This document shows, one piece after another, positions 54,713-64,000 of a DNA stretch of 64,000 nt. The first letter of the stretch is position 1. Each line of letters starts with the position of its first letter. Made by a program: the position numbers and the translations under genes. Under the pieces are notes generated by a model that was not told where the DNA came from, ran no database searches, and saw only the letters and a program-made list of their open reading frames with translations. Source of the stretch: an uncultured Acidobacteriota bacterium. Its GTDB lineage: Bacteria; Acidobacteriota; Terriglobia; Terriglobales; CAINCZ01. The DNA is taken from assembly GCA_903847195.1 (NCBI GenBank), contig CAINCZ010000037.1, positions 1 through 64,000 of the forward strand, written 5' to 3'.

Positions 54713-57280
54713 CTATGACTGGCGTCGCTGAAAGGCCTTCAGCGTTTCAAACCAGGCGATGTTCGCCGCGCCAGCGCCCACACAAAGTGCGATGTCGTTG
54801 GGATGAAGCGTGCTGAAGTGGAACAGGGCTTTGAGAAACGGTACATACAAGACAAGAGAGAGAAAGAGCAATGCGCCGCCTGCTACCCACCACATGGCGG
54901 GATTTGGCGTTCGTAGAATAGCGATGATGTTTCGCGACCAGGATCGATTCGTGACAATCAGCGCAACGTTGGCAATCACGAGCGCCGTGAAGGTCAGAGC
55001 GCGAGCATCTTCTGCCCCCCGTCCCTGACGGAGAGCGACCGCAAAGATTCCCAACAAAATGACCAGTACACCAAAGCCCTGCAGGAGGCTCATGATTACC
55101 ATCTGCCTGCTGAAGATGTGCTCAGTCGCAGAGCGGGGCGGCCGCGACATTACGTCTGCTTCCTCCTTCTCGGCCTCGAAGACAATCGAACAGGCGGGGT
55201 CGATGATGAGTTCGAGGAAGGCGATATGTACGGGTTCCAGGATCAAGGGCCAACGAAATAGAACTGCACAGAGCGAAAGCCCGGCGATAGGGACGTGAAC
55301 CGCAAAGATGTACACCATCGCCTTTTTCAAATTGTCGAAAATGCGACGTCCAAGCCTGACGGCCTGAACGATGGAAGAAAAATCATCATCCAGCAGAACC
55401 AGGTCGGCGGCCTCGCGAGCCACATCCGTTCCCCGCTGACCCATTGCAATGCCGATATGCGCGGCTTTTAGCGCCGGGGCATCATTGACGCCGTCGCCGG
55501 TCATCGCGACGATCTCGCCGTTCGCCTTCAAGGCATTCACCAACAGGAGCTTCTGTTCAGGCACCGAGCGAGCAAAGACGTTTGTCTTCGCGACCCGGTC
55601 GCACAGTGTGGGACCATCCATCGCCGCTAAGTCCGGGCCGATGATCGCCCCTGTTGTGTTCTCCAGTCCGATCTGGCGGGCGACGCTCATTGCCGTACCG
55701 GGGTAATCCCCGGTAATCATGATCACGCGAATGTGTGCCTTTTGGCATTCATGCACTGCACCCGGAACAGCGGGCCGGACCGGATCGGCAAGGGCGATCA
55801 ACCCCAGAAACTGAAACGCGAAATCATGCTGTTGATCGGGAAGGGTCTCGCTTGCAAACTCTGCTTTCGCTACCCCAAGAACCCGCAGACCTTCGCCAGC
55901 CATTCGAGCGACGCTTTCATTGAGCTGCGCTGCCTCAGGTTGCGTCAAATGGCAGAGATCTGCGACCGCTTCGGACGCTCCTTTTGTGGCAATGACAAAC
56001 TGTGCGCTATCCGGCGACACCCACACCTCGGAAATCGCAAGGAGGGTCTTAGCGAGCGGATACTCGCGGACGACCTTCCAACTGGCGTGTAAGTGCTCGG
56101 TGCCTCGCAACATCTCATCGCCGAGCTTGCGTATCGCCCGGTCCATGGGATCGAATGGATCGGGTTGGCTGGCGAGCATGGCGAACTCCGCGAGCTCGTG
56201 AAACACTTCCGGGACCGTGGAGGTCGATTGTTTAGTAAGGTCGTAGTTCTGTCCCTTTGCATAAAGACAGGCCACAGACATCTGGTTCATCGTCAAGGTT
56301 CCGGTCTTATCAACGCACAGAGCCGTGGCTGCGCCGAGCATCTCAATCGCCGGCATATGTCGCGTTAGCACACGATTTCGCGACATTCGCCATGCTCCCA
56401 GGGCCAGGAACACCGTCAGGACCACGGGCAACTCCTCGGGCAGAATCGCCATTGCGAGCGTCAGGGACGCGAGAAACCCCTTCAGCCAGTCTCCCCGGGT
56501 AATGCCATAAAAGATGACAAGCAAAGAGCAAAGCGCGAGTGCCGCCAGCGAAAGTACCCGCACCATATGGCGCGTGTCGCGCTGCAGGAGGCTGGGTTCC
56601 TGTGCTACGGCCTGTAGCGATTTTCCGATTCTGCCGAGTTCAGTATGGATACCGGTGGCTTTTGCCAGCGCAAGCCCGGTGCCTCTAACAACCAATGTCC
56701 CGGAGAAGACGACTGGGAGATCATCCCCGCCTGGCCGCGTCATCTCCGCGCCATCCGATGCCGCTTGCTTCCGTACGGGAACGGATTCGCCCGTCAGCAA
56801 AGACTCGTCGGTTGCCAGATTCCCTGCGGAAAGCAGGACCCCATCCGCGGGAACGCGGTCGCCTTCCGATAGCACGAGGAGATCGCCGGGTACGACGTCG
56901 CGGCCGGCAATTCTCTTCCGTTCTCCGCCTCGAACCACCAGCGCACGGGGGCTTGATAATCCCCGAAGGGCCTCCAATGCCCGTTCTGTCTTGCGTTCCT
57001 GAAACAGCGTGATTGCAACGACAACCACCACGAAGATCAGGAGGATGACCGCCTCTTGAACATTGCCGAGCAACAGATACGTGCTGCCGCAGGCAAGTAA
57101 CAACAAGAGCATTGGCTCGCGCACCAGATTGAGCACCATCCCGATAGTGGAACGCGGCTTGGAAGACGGGAGTTCATTAAAGCCGTAGCTCGCAAGTATG
57201 GACGCCGCTTCGTCATCAGAGAGCCCCCTGCGGGGTTGTTCTGACTTGGAGTTAACGTCAACGCCGAAGGGTTCCGACAT
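54713..57280 (-). CDS. P-type cation-transporting ATPase (P2-like)
   Basis: In this 855-residue protein the actuator TGES follows DESLL (about residue 158), the phosphorylation site is DKTGTLT with D324, TGD appears in MITGDYPG, and the hinge is MTGDGVNDAPALKAA. About ten membrane segments are present. The M4 cation motif reads PEELPVV, where calcium pumps have PEGLP and magnesium pumps PEMLP, so the ion is uncertain; calcium is a reasonable guess. The N-terminus lacks a heavy-metal-binding domain. Confidence 0.9.
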   Translation of the reverse strand: MSEPFGVDVNSKSEQPRRGLSDDEAASILASYGFNELPSSKPRSTIGMVLNLVREPMLLLLLACGSTYLLLGNVQEAVILLIFVVVVVAITLFQERKTERALEALRGLSSPRALVVRGGERKRIAGRDVVPGDLLVLSEGDRVPADGVLLSAGNLATDESLLTGESVPVRKQAASDGAEMTRPGGDDLPVVFSGTLVVRGTGLALAKATGIHTELGRIGKSLQAVAQEPSLLQRDTRHMVRVLSLAALALCSLLVIFYGITRGDWLKGFLASLTLAMAILPEELPVVLTVFLALGAWRMSRNRVLTRHMPAIEMLGAATALCVDKTGTLTMNQMSVACLYAKGQNYDLTKQSTSTVPEVFHELAEFAMLASQPDPFDPMDRAIRKLGDEMLRGTEHLHASWKVVREYPLAKTLLAISEVWVSPDSAQFVIATKGASEAVADLCHLTQPEAAQLNESVARMAGEGLRVLGVAKAEFASETLPDQQHDFAFQFLGLIALADPVRPAVPGAVHECQKAHIRVIMITGDYPGTAMSVARQIGLENTTGAIIGPDLAAMDGPTLCDRVAKTNVFARSVPEQKLLLVNALKANGEIVAMTGDGVNDAPALKAAHIGIAMGQRGTDVAREAADLVLLDDDFSSIVQAVRLGRRIFDNLKKAMVYIFAVHVPIAGLSLCAVLFRWPLILEPVHIAFLELIIDPACSIVFEAEKEEADVMSRPPRSATEHIFSRQMVIMSLLQGFGVLVILLGIFAVALRQGRGAEDARALTFTALVIANVALIVTNRSWSRNIIAILRTPNPAMWWVAGGALLFLSLVLYVPFLKALFHFSTLHPNDIALCVGAGAANIAWFETLKAFQRRQS

Positions 57281-57514
57281 TCCACACCTCTCGATTGGAT
57301 CGATTGAATCCGCTCGCTACGTTCGCCGCTCGCCGCCATAGCGGCGTGTTTGCCAAGATGTCTGGTGAGCGACCGGACTGTTTTGTCACGTCGCGCGTGA
57401 TCCGCACGGTATTAGGCAAGGTCCCCGCTTCTGCAGGTTACAAGGCGCTTTTGCTCGAAGAGTGTGCAATCTTACACAGGAGATACACTGTCGGCAGGGG
57501 TACACTCGGTCCGC

Positions 57515-58630
57515 ATGGGCGAACCAGGAACATCTTCGGCTGGGAGCGCACCCGCCAATCCCGTCGTCTCCGCGCTGCTGTTGACGGTTGGCCTCGTGCT
57601 GGCGCTTATCCTGGTCTGGCTTGGCCGAGTCATCTTCTTGCTGCTCTTTGCAGGAATCCTGGCAGCGGTCTTGTTGTCGTCCATAGTCGATTGGATCAAG
57701 GCAACGCTAAAACTGAAGCGGGGGCTGGCGCTGGCCGTCGTTCTTCTCGCTGCTTCTGCGCTGGTCTTTCTTGCGCTGTGGATCACTGGCCCCAACATCG
57801 TCGAGCAGTTTGCCAAACTTCAGATCGATCTTCCCCAAGCAGTGCAACGCCTGGCCGAGCGGGTCAAGGAACACGGCTGGGGCCGCTGGCTGCTCGTCCA
57901 GTGGTCGGGCTATTCTCAGCTATCAGACAACATCAGTTATGCCCTGACGCAAATCGGCGGTATCATGCTGAACACGGCCAGCGTGCTCGCCGGACTCGTC
58001 ATTGTCGGGTTTCTCGGTCTCTATCTCGCCGCGGAGCCAGAGGTCTATTTCTCCGGAATTCGCCGCGCCACCCCGCTACGCTATCGAGCCAACTTCGATG
58101 CCTGTGCTGCAAGCGCCGTACGCAACCTGAGGTGGTGGTTGCTGGCGCAGATGTTATCCATGGCTGCCGTCGGCACCCTCGTCACCATCGGACTTTGGAT
58201 TCTGGACGTGCCCCTTGCTGGAACCCTCGGCATGATAGCGGCGCTGATGACCTTTATTCCGAACGTGGGGCCCATCCTCTCCGTCATCCCCGCAGCTTTG
58301 CTTGCTCTCGCCATCAGCCCCGGAAGAGGCCTGCTCACCATTGCCCTCTTCATCCTCGTGCATTTTCTGGAAGGCAACATTATTACTCCGTTGCTGCAGC
58401 GCCGAATCGTCCGCCTGCCTCCAGCGTTAACTCTGACCGCGCAACTCCTGCTTGCCGTCACGGCGGGGCCCTTGGGATTGGCCCTTGCGGCTCCTCTGAC
58501 AGCAGCCGCACTCGGCATCTTCCAGATCCTCTTCCCGGCAGACACCATCCCGACCATCCCGCCGCTGCCTGCGTCGCAGCCGCACTCCAATCTGAATGCT
58601 CCTGCGTTCCGCCCGCCGTCAGCAATTTGA
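57515..58630 (+). CDS. AI-2E/PerM-family membrane protein
   Basis: This 371-residue protein has about seven to eight membrane segments and the family block TFIPNVGPILSVIPAALLAL, followed by NIITPLLQRRIVRLPP. The family includes TqsA (autoinducer-2 export) and sodium/proton antiporters, so the substrate is open. The ATG at 57515 was chosen. Divergent from the P-type ATPase with a 234-bp gap that shows no gene. Confidence 0.87.
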   Translation: MGEPGTSSAGSAPANPVVSALLLTVGLVLALILVWLGRVIFLLLFAGILAAVLLSSIVDWIKATLKLKRGLALAVVLLAASALVFLALWITGPNIVEQFAKLQIDLPQAVQRLAERVKEHGWGRWLLVQWSGYSQLSDNISYALTQIGGIMLNTASVLAGLVIVGFLGLYLAAEPEVYFSGIRRATPLRYRANFDACAASAVRNLRWWLLAQMLSMAAVGTLVTIGLWILDVPLAGTLGMIAALMTFIPNVGPILSVIPAALLALAISPGRGLLTIALFILVHFLEGNIITPLLQRRIVRLPPALTLTAQLLLAVTAGPLGLALAAPLTAAALGIFQILFPADTIPTIPPLPASQPHSNLNAPAFRPPSAI

Positions 58631-58701
58631 TTAACATCGCATCACTGAAATCGAATCCGGCGACCTCTCCTTAATCCGACAGGTCTTCCGTTTTACACTG
58701 C

Positions 58702-59910
58702 TCAGTCCTGGCGGGCGCTCGCGGAGATCTCCGGTTGGGGCACTTCGGGCGACGAGGGAGTTTCGTTCTTGTAAAGCAGGCGGAGCAAGGGGGGAGCCAG
58801 CACGGTAGTCGCCGCCGCCATGACGATCACAATGGCATAGGCGCGCTGTGAGATCATGTTCGTCCGCAAACCGATCAGGGCCACGATCAACGCCACTTCG
58901 CCGCGCGGCGTCATGCCCACGCCCACGCGCAGGAAGCTGCGCCAGCCTTCTCTCATCACCGGCAGGCCACAGCCGCCAATCTTCGAGATGATTGCCAGCA
59001 CGGTAATAACCGCCGCTGCCAGGGCAATCGACGAATCCAGCACGTGGAGGTTCAGCCGCGCTCCCATGGTGAAAAAGAAGAAGGGCGCGAGAAACTCGTT
59101 GATCGCCTGCGCCCGCGGCGCCAGATTCCAGTCGGGCGCGTAATCGGCAAAGACCAGTCCGGCAAAGAAGGCGCCAATGATGGCGGCCATGCCGATCCGC
59201 GTGGCTGCCACCGAAAGTCCCAGGCAGATCGCCAGCGCCAGCACCAGCGGGGCTTCCTGCGTGGACATCCGCTCCATGCCGGGGCGCAGACGACGCACCA
59301 CGCGGGGTCCGATGAAAATCAGAAAGAGGGCGAATCCGACCGCTTCCGCCGTGACCAGGCCCAGGTGCCACCACCGAACTCCCCCTCCGGAAGCTACGCT
59401 GGCCACTACCGCCAGGGTGATCATGCCGAGAATATCGTCAATGACCGCCGCTGCCAGGATGATGCGCGCGGTGCGCGTGCCCAGCACCTGCAGGTCGCGC
59501 AGCACCCGCGCCGTAATGCCGACACTGGTGGCCACCATCGCCGCCGCCACAAAGATGGATTCGTGTAGCGGCTGGTGGGTCAGTCGCATGAACAGCAGCC
59601 CCAGCACGAAGGGGGCGATGACGCCGGCCAGGGCGACGTTAAACGCGGTCTTGCCCACGCGGATCAGATCGCGCGGGCGCGTCTCCAGTCCCACCGTAAA
59701 CAGCAGGAAGATGGCGCCGAGCTCGGCGATGGAGGAGACGGTCTCACTGGGCACCACCAGTCCGGTTGCGAAAGGCCCCAACACTACTCCGGCCAGTATC
59801 TCTCCTAGCACGGCGGGCAGCGAGAGCCGCGCAAACACTTCGCCGAACACCTTCGCTCCCACGAAGATGGCGAACAACTCCAGCAGCAGTGTGTCAGACC
59901 CATGAGGCAT
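58702..59910 (-). CDS. CPA2-type cation:proton antiporter
   Basis: This 402-residue protein has about 12 membrane segments and the Na/H exchanger fold. Conserved AVIDDILGMI (two aspartates on the unwound helix) and the GVLxGP-like LAGVVLGPFATGL near the start are CPA2 features. No C-terminal TrkA domain is attached, so regulation would differ from KefB/C. Ion could be Na+ or K+. It is convergent with the AI-2E gene. Confidence 0.9.
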   Translation of the reverse strand: MPHGSDTLLLELFAIFVGAKVFGEVFARLSLPAVLGEILAGVVLGPFATGLVVPSETVSSIAELGAIFLLFTVGLETRPRDLIRVGKTAFNVALAGVIAPFVLGLLFMRLTHQPLHESIFVAAAMVATSVGITARVLRDLQVLGTRTARIILAAAVIDDILGMITLAVVASVASGGGVRWWHLGLVTAEAVGFALFLIFIGPRVVRRLRPGMERMSTQEAPLVLALAICLGLSVAATRIGMAAIIGAFFAGLVFADYAPDWNLAPRAQAINEFLAPFFFFTMGARLNLHVLDSSIALAAAVITVLAIISKIGGCGLPVMREGWRSFLRVGVGMTPRGEVALIVALIGLRTNMISQRAYAIVIVMAAATTVLAPPLLRLLYKNETPSSPEVPQPEISASARQD

Positions 59911-60087
59911 AAGCTTCCACCGGACTGATCGATTAAAGCACGCGCTGTGCCCCGAGACGAGTCATGCCGGGTGCGGACGGCCCCGCAATCAACGCATGGT
60001 TTGCATCGGTTTTCCTGCGATTTTCCGCAACAGGCGCGCCGTCCGGATGAGGACTGCGGCCCTCGTCGCCAAGACAGGCGTAGTGGT

Positions 60088-60966
60088 TCACTTCCGGGCG
60101 GCAATCACGCGTGGGATGCCCTGCAGGTCGGCGACCGTGCGCAGCTCCGACCACGCATGCTGCTGTTCCAGTAGCCCTCTCACCCGCATCTCCTGCGTGT
60201 ATCCGATCTCCATCAGCAGCCAGCCCGTGGGTTTCAGCGCCGCCAGCGCCTGCGGCACCAGTCTTTGAATGATGTCCAGTCCGTCGGGCCCGGCAAACAC
60301 GGCCACGCGCGGCTCAAACTTCTTAACCTCGCGCTGCACCTTATCCTCTTCGCTTTCGCTAACGTAAGGAGGGTTGGAGACGACAAAGTCGAACTGCAGC
60401 TGCGCATCAACGGCCACCAGAAGATCGCTCTCGACAAAGCGCAGGCGTTCGCCCAGTTGCAGGCGCGCCGCGTTGGCGCGGGCAACTTCGAGCGCGGCGG
60501 CTGAGATGTCGCCCGCCCAGACCTCGGCAGCGGGCAACTCATGCGCCAGCGCCAGCGCAATGGCTCCCGAGCCCGTGCCCACGTCGATGATCCGCAGTTG
60601 GCCTTCCGGTGTACTCGCGGCTCCTTTGCGCCAGCGCGGGTCTACCAGTTCCAGCACCGTTTCCACCAGGTGCTCGGTCTCCGGCCGCGGGATCAGCACC
60701 GCGGGAGAAACAATCAGATCCAGCCCCCAGAACTCCTGGTGGCCAGTGATGTACTGCGTGGGCAAGCCCCGCGCGCGCTCGGCCAACACCGCGTCGTAGC
60801 TCTCCACTTCGCGTTCGATCAACGGGCGCTCCGGATGCGCGTATAGATACGCGCGGTCGCAGCCGAGGGTGAACATCATCAGCACCTCGGCGTTCATGCG
60901 CGGCGACCCGACCGCCTGGTCTTCCAGGTAGCGCACTGCGGCTTGTAAGGCGTTCTTCAGCTCCAT
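60088..60966 (-). CDS. prmC: Release factor glutamine methyltransferase PrmC
   Basis: This 292-residue SAM enzyme methylates the GGQ glutamine of release factors RF1 and RF2. The N-terminal helical domain is followed by IDVGTGSGAIALALA (SAM binding) and the catalytic NPPYVSESE. RRPETEHLVE-like RPETEHLVETVLE matches the family. The ATG at 60966 was chosen. prfA is not adjacent; the gene is divergent from the TonB-like gene. Confidence 0.93.
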   Translation of the reverse strand: MELKNALQAAVRYLEDQAVGSPRMNAEVLMMFTLGCDRAYLYAHPERPLIEREVESYDAVLAERARGLPTQYITGHQEFWGLDLIVSPAVLIPRPETEHLVETVLELVDPRWRKGAASTPEGQLRIIDVGTGSGAIALALAHELPAAEVWAGDISAAALEVARANAARLQLGERLRFVESDLLVAVDAQLQFDFVVSNPPYVSESEEDKVQREVKKFEPRVAVFAGPDGLDIIQRLVPQALAALKPTGWLLMEIGYTQEMRVRGLLEQQHAWSELRTVADLQGIPRVIAARK

Positions 60967-61069
60967 GCGGGTGGGCACATTATCGCAGATGGCGCGCCGA
61001 GGGAAGCCTTGTTATGCTGTTGCCCAAGGGTCCGCCTTTATCAGCTCACGCGGCGCCGAGGTATCAGTC

Positions 61070-61492
61070 ATGAAAAAACTTTTTCTTTATTGCCTGTTCT
61101 GCCTGGTTGCGCTCAGCGCCGTGGCCCAGCAGCACCGCCCCTCGCAGCCACCTCCGGAGTCGGAAACCGAGGCCGGGCTGGCGCCTCCGCCCATGGTCCG
61201 CTACTACGAAGGCCGGCCGATCTATCGCCTGACGGACGACGAGGTCAAACCACCCTACGTGATCAAGCAACCTGATCCGATGCCGCTGAAGGACGGCGCC
61301 TCTGGACGGGTTGTGCTCTGGTGCGTGGTGGGCAATGACGGCAAGGCCGGTATGATCTCCGTTGCCAAGCACCACACGCTCGAAGCCGACATGAAAGCCG
61401 TCGCGAACCTACGACAGTGGAAGTTCAAACCCGGCCGCAAAAAGACCGATGAGGTGGACATACTCACGGTGCAAGAGGTCGTCTGGCACTAG
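61070..61492 (+). CDS. Exported TonB C-terminal domain protein
   Basis: This 140-residue protein has a signal peptide (about 1-20, FLYCLFCLVALSAVA), a short proline-rich linker and a TonB-C-like domain (about 70-140: GRVVLWCVVGNDGKAGMI, LRQWKFKPGRKKTDEV). It lacks the long periplasmic linker of true TonB and the N-terminal sequence looks cleavable, so energy transduction is doubtful; many Acidobacteriota carry such small proteins of unknown role. A strong terminator follows. Confidence 0.75.
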   Translation: MKKLFLYCLFCLVALSAVAQQHRPSQPPPESETEAGLAPPPMVRYYEGRPIYRLTDDEVKPPYVIKQPDPMPLKDGASGRVVLWCVVGNDGKAGMISVAKHHTLEADMKAVANLRQWKFKPGRKKTDEVDILTVQEVVWH

Positions 61493-61560
61493 CTGACGAG
61501 TGCATTTTGCCGGTGCGCCGGCAATCGCTTTTCGCCGCCCGGATTCCTTCCCGCCAATGA

Positions 61561-61598
61561 CAACGGCCTGGCCACCATGGACCAGGCCGTTGTTTTTT
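61561..61598 (+). terminator. Rho-independent terminator after the TonB-domain gene
   Basis: An 11-bp stem, CAACGGCCTGG (61561-61571) with CCAGGCCGTTG (61582-61592), is followed by six T residues. It lies just before the 3' end of the convergent peptidase gene. Confidence 0.9.
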
Positions 61599-61607
61599 CT
61601 CCCGCCT

Positions 61608-63698
61608 CTACCAGACGCGGCAGGCGTTCTTGCTGACCATCGCCGACGTCGGCTTGCAGCCAAAGGCCTGCTGGAACTCCGGCATATTCACCAGCACCCC
61701 ATTCACGCGATAGCGCGGCAGCGAGTGCGGATCGACTTGCGCCTGCAGCCGCTGCACTTCATCGGTGGCATTTTCGCACCACACCTGCCCGTAGCCGAGG
61801 AACAGCCGTTGCTCGGTCGTGTAGCCGTCGATCGGCTGCTTGTGGTGGGGCGGCAGGCTCTTGAGCGAAGCCAGCAGCGCCATCTGTGCAATACGCAATC
61901 CGCCGTTGTCCGCCGTGTTTTCGCCCAGCGTGAGTTCGCCGTTCTGCTTCACGTCATCCACCGCGACGAAGCTGCCGTACTCTTTCACCAGGCACTGGCT
62001 GCGCTCTTCGAAGCTCTTCGCATCGGCCGCCGTCCACCAGTCGCGCAGGTTGCCGAAGGCGTCGAACTTGCGGCCCTCATCGTCGAAGCCGTGCGTCAGC
62101 TCGTGACCGATGACCGCGCCGATTGCGCCATAATTGATCGCGTCGTCCAGCCGATTGTCGAAAAACGGCGGCTGCAGGATGCCCGCCGGGAAGTTGATGT
62201 CGTTCAGCCGCGGATCGTAATAGGCATTCACCATCGGCGGAGACATCAGCCACTCCTGCCGGTCTACCGGCTTGCCGATTTTGGCCAGCTGGCGGTCGGA
62301 CTCAAACGCATTGGCCCGCTGCCAGTTGCCCAGGGAGTCATTGCGCACGATCTCCAGCTTGCTGTAGTCGCGCCACTTGTCCGGATAGCCGATCTTGTTG
62401 GCGATCTTGTCCAGCTTGAACAGCGCCTGCTTCTTGGTCTCCGGCGTCATCCACGCCAGCTGCTCGATGTCGTGGTGCAGCGCCTGTTCGAGCGCCTGCA
62501 CCATCTTCAGCGTGCGCTGCTTGCCCTCGGCGCCGAACGTCAGCTCGACGTATGGCTGCCCCAGCGCTTCGCCCAGCGAGGAGTCCGTATAGGCCACACA
62601 GCGCTTCCAGCGCGCGCGCAATTCCTTCTGCCCGGTCAGCGTGGGGCCATAGAAATTGAAGTTCTCCTGCACGAAGGCTTCCGAGAGCATGCGCGCCGTC
62701 GCGTGCAGCAGCTGCCAGCGCAGGTAGGTCTGCCACTTGGAGAGAGGCTCGGACTTCAGCAGCAGCTGCATCCCCTTGAAGAAGTCCGGTGCCACTACAT
62801 TGAGGCTCTTGACCGCCGGCGCATCGACCGCCTTGAAGTAGCGCGGCCAGGCAAAGTCCGGTGCGGTCTTCTGCAACTCGGCCACGGTCATCGGATGGTG
62901 CAGGTTGATGGGATCGCGGCGCTTCACGACGTCCAGCGAAACCTTCGCCATGGCCGTCTCCATCTCCATGACGGCCTTCGCGTCGGCCGCGGCCTGCGCC
63001 GGAGTCTCGCCCGAAAGCTGCAGCATCCGCTGCACGTGCTCGACATACGCCTTGCGCAACTCCACCGACTTCGCATCCTCGCGGAAGTAGTAGTCGCGCT
63101 CCGGCAACCCGAGCCCGCCCTGATCGGCCTCGGCGATCACCTGCGTCGCGTCCTTGTAATCCTGGTTGGAGCCGAAACTGAAGACAGCGTTCACGCCCTG
63201 CCGTTGCAGGCGTCCGATCTCGGCAGCCAGTTCCTCCTTATTCTTCAGCGCCGCAATGCGCTCAAGGTCGGGCTTGATCGGCATCATGCCGCGCAGGTTG
63301 ACCGTTTCTTCGTCCATGCACGAGGCGTAGAAGTCGCCGATCTTCTGCAGGACCGCGCTGCGCTTAGGATCGGGCACCGCGGCCTTTTCCAGAATCTGCC
63401 GCAGAATCTCGCGGTTGCGCTCCGCCAGTTCGTCGAAGCGTCCCCACGACGCCTGGTCGGCCGGAATCGGATTCCCGCGCAGCCACTTGCCGCAGGTAAA
63501 CGCATAGAAGTCCGTGCACGCATCGACATCCCCATCCAGCATGCTGGAGTTGAAGGGGGCCGGTTGCGCCGGTGCCGGAGCCACGGCGGGTTTCGCCGCC
63601 GATGGGGCAGGAGTTTGAGTTTGGGCAGTGGCAAGCGAGCAGGCCAGCACCAGAACTGCGCCGGCAGCCACATGTGTCATAAAGCGGGTAGCACGCAT
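61608..63698 (-). CDS. M13 (neprilysin/PepO-like) family zinc metallopeptidase
   Basis: This 696-residue exported endopeptidase has a signal peptide (about 1-25, ACSLATAQ). Zinc site HELTH (532-536) lies in GAVIGHELTHGFDDEGR and the third ligand E593 in GENTADNGG. The upstream substrate motif NAYYDPRLNDINFPAGILQ and C-terminal CRVW are family hallmarks. It should act in the periplasm or outside on short peptides. The start at 63698 gives a proper signal peptide; a frame extension to 63896 is an artefact overlapping the next gene. Confidence 0.93.
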   Translation of the reverse strand: MRATRFMTHVAAGAVLVLACSLATAQTQTPAPSAAKPAVAPAPAQPAPFNSSMLDGDVDACTDFYAFTCGKWLRGNPIPADQASWGRFDELAERNREILRQILEKAAVPDPKRSAVLQKIGDFYASCMDEETVNLRGMMPIKPDLERIAALKNKEELAAEIGRLQRQGVNAVFSFGSNQDYKDATQVIAEADQGGLGLPERDYYFREDAKSVELRKAYVEHVQRMLQLSGETPAQAAADAKAVMEMETAMAKVSLDVVKRRDPINLHHPMTVAELQKTAPDFAWPRYFKAVDAPAVKSLNVVAPDFFKGMQLLLKSEPLSKWQTYLRWQLLHATARMLSEAFVQENFNFYGPTLTGQKELRARWKRCVAYTDSSLGEALGQPYVELTFGAEGKQRTLKMVQALEQALHHDIEQLAWMTPETKKQALFKLDKIANKIGYPDKWRDYSKLEIVRNDSLGNWQRANAFESDRQLAKIGKPVDRQEWLMSPPMVNAYYDPRLNDINFPAGILQPPFFDNRLDDAINYGAIGAVIGHELTHGFDDEGRKFDAFGNLRDWWTAADAKSFEERSQCLVKEYGSFVAVDDVKQNGELTLGENTADNGGLRIAQMALLASLKSLPPHHKQPIDGYTTEQRLFLGYGQVWCENATDEVQRLQAQVDPHSLPRYRVNGVLVNMPEFQQAFGCKPTSAMVSKNACRVW

Positions 63699-63822
63699 TC
63701 CAGACCTCGCTTTCAGCAGCAGAACCGAACAGTCTACAAGTTGGTATGACGATGCGGGCGGCAGCAGAGTTGCTGGCCGCCGGGAACATTCCTCGCCGTG
63801 CGAGAGTTCGCACGGCCCGATT

Positions 63823-64000
63823 CTATTGGCCGACCAGCACTTGGTCGTGGGCCGTCTTGCCGCGCAGCAGATCCAGCGCGTGCGGCAGCAGTCCAATCAC
63901 CGACGACAGCGAATCCACCGCGCCCCGTGGACTTCCGGGCAGATTAAGAATGAGCGAGCGGCCCCGCATTCCGCACACGCCCCGGCTGAGCGCGGCAAAC
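63823..64000 (-). CDS. Molybdopterin adenylyltransferase/MoaB-like protein, C-terminal part
   Basis: About 58 residues ending at the stop 63823-63825 are visible; the rest lies beyond the window. The sequence ALSRGVCGMRGRSLILNLPG and SPRGAVDSLSSVIGLLPHAL is the MogA/MoaB C-terminal block, which binds molybdopterin. Whether it is MogA (adenylyltransferase) or MoaB cannot be told from this part. It is transcribed toward the peptidase gene, 125 bp away. Confidence 0.8.
   Translation of the reverse strand, partial: FAALSRGVCGMRGRSLILNLPGSPRGAVDSLSSVIGLLPHALDLLRGKTAHDQVLVGQ

Noticed and set aside
63699..63896. N-terminal extension of the M13 peptidase
   Set aside because: It overlaps the MogA/MoaB gene and would bury the signal peptide.

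Overview
The window is about 64 kb of GC-rich (roughly 60 percent or more) bacterial chromosome, densely coding on both strands, with no rRNA, tRNA or CRISPR array that I could recognise. Gene content suggests a Gram-negative soil bacterium of the Acidobacteriota, probably class Terriglobia. The evidence is an outer-membrane LptD, a TonB-like protein, tandem gltX-glnS, an rplM-rpsI / rpsB-tsf cluster, an M13 peptidase, a C_GCAxxG_C_C cytochrome-like protein, and intergenic palindromes of a kind I associate with this phylum. The taxonomic call is inference.

Layout. 0-4.4 kb: an IS5-like transposase fragment at the left edge, an oligopeptide ABC ATPase, a phosphoesterase, RNase HI, rsmD and a CBS-containing site-2 protease. 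4.4-5.9 kb: a small island with a 37-bp inverted repeat pair and an AT-richer membrane protein of unknown function. 5.9-8 kb: a split DsbD system (ccdA, tlpA-like and a DsbD N-terminal-domain protein). 8-14.5 kb: small membrane proteins, transaldolase, an FAH-family enzyme, a fibronectin-III lipoprotein, ispD-ispF and a Trm112-like protein. 14.7-26.9 kb: serA, gltX-glnS, a lone CZB-domain protein, a hybrid histidine kinase, a phage-type lysozyme and hslVU. 27-32 kb: a repeat-rich secreted protein, the tsf/rpsB and rpsI/rplM operons and an orphan larE. 32-40 kb: lptD, an RDD protein, pgi, and an APC-family transporter behind a structured leader RNA. 40-48 kb: mpg, a selenocysteine-type bcp, a secreted repeat protein, an EamA transporter, a half-size TauE/SafE protein, dgt and a large TPR lipoprotein. 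48-64 kb: purH, a two-component regulator, an XRE regulator, the Tat/CxxCH protein, a FabG-like reductase, a P-type ATPase, AI-2E and CPA2 transporters, prmC, a TonB-domain protein, an M13 peptidase and the end of a MogA/MoaB gene.

The standout observation is at 41158-41628 (minus strand). A BCP/PrxQ peroxiredoxin gene reads perfectly in frame from a strong ribosome binding site through an in-frame TGA exactly at the catalytic (peroxidatic) cysteine codon, and on to a normal C-terminus. A stem-loop with a GUU loop starts 17 nt after the TGA, as expected for a bacterial SECIS element. This is best read as a selenoprotein that a standard gene caller would truncate to a 93-residue fragment lacking its active site. 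Second in interest are the structured 5' leader of the APC transporter (37914-38013), the AT-rich membrane-protein island, an attenuator-like structure between rpsI and rpsB, and an orphan terminator before the lysozyme gene.
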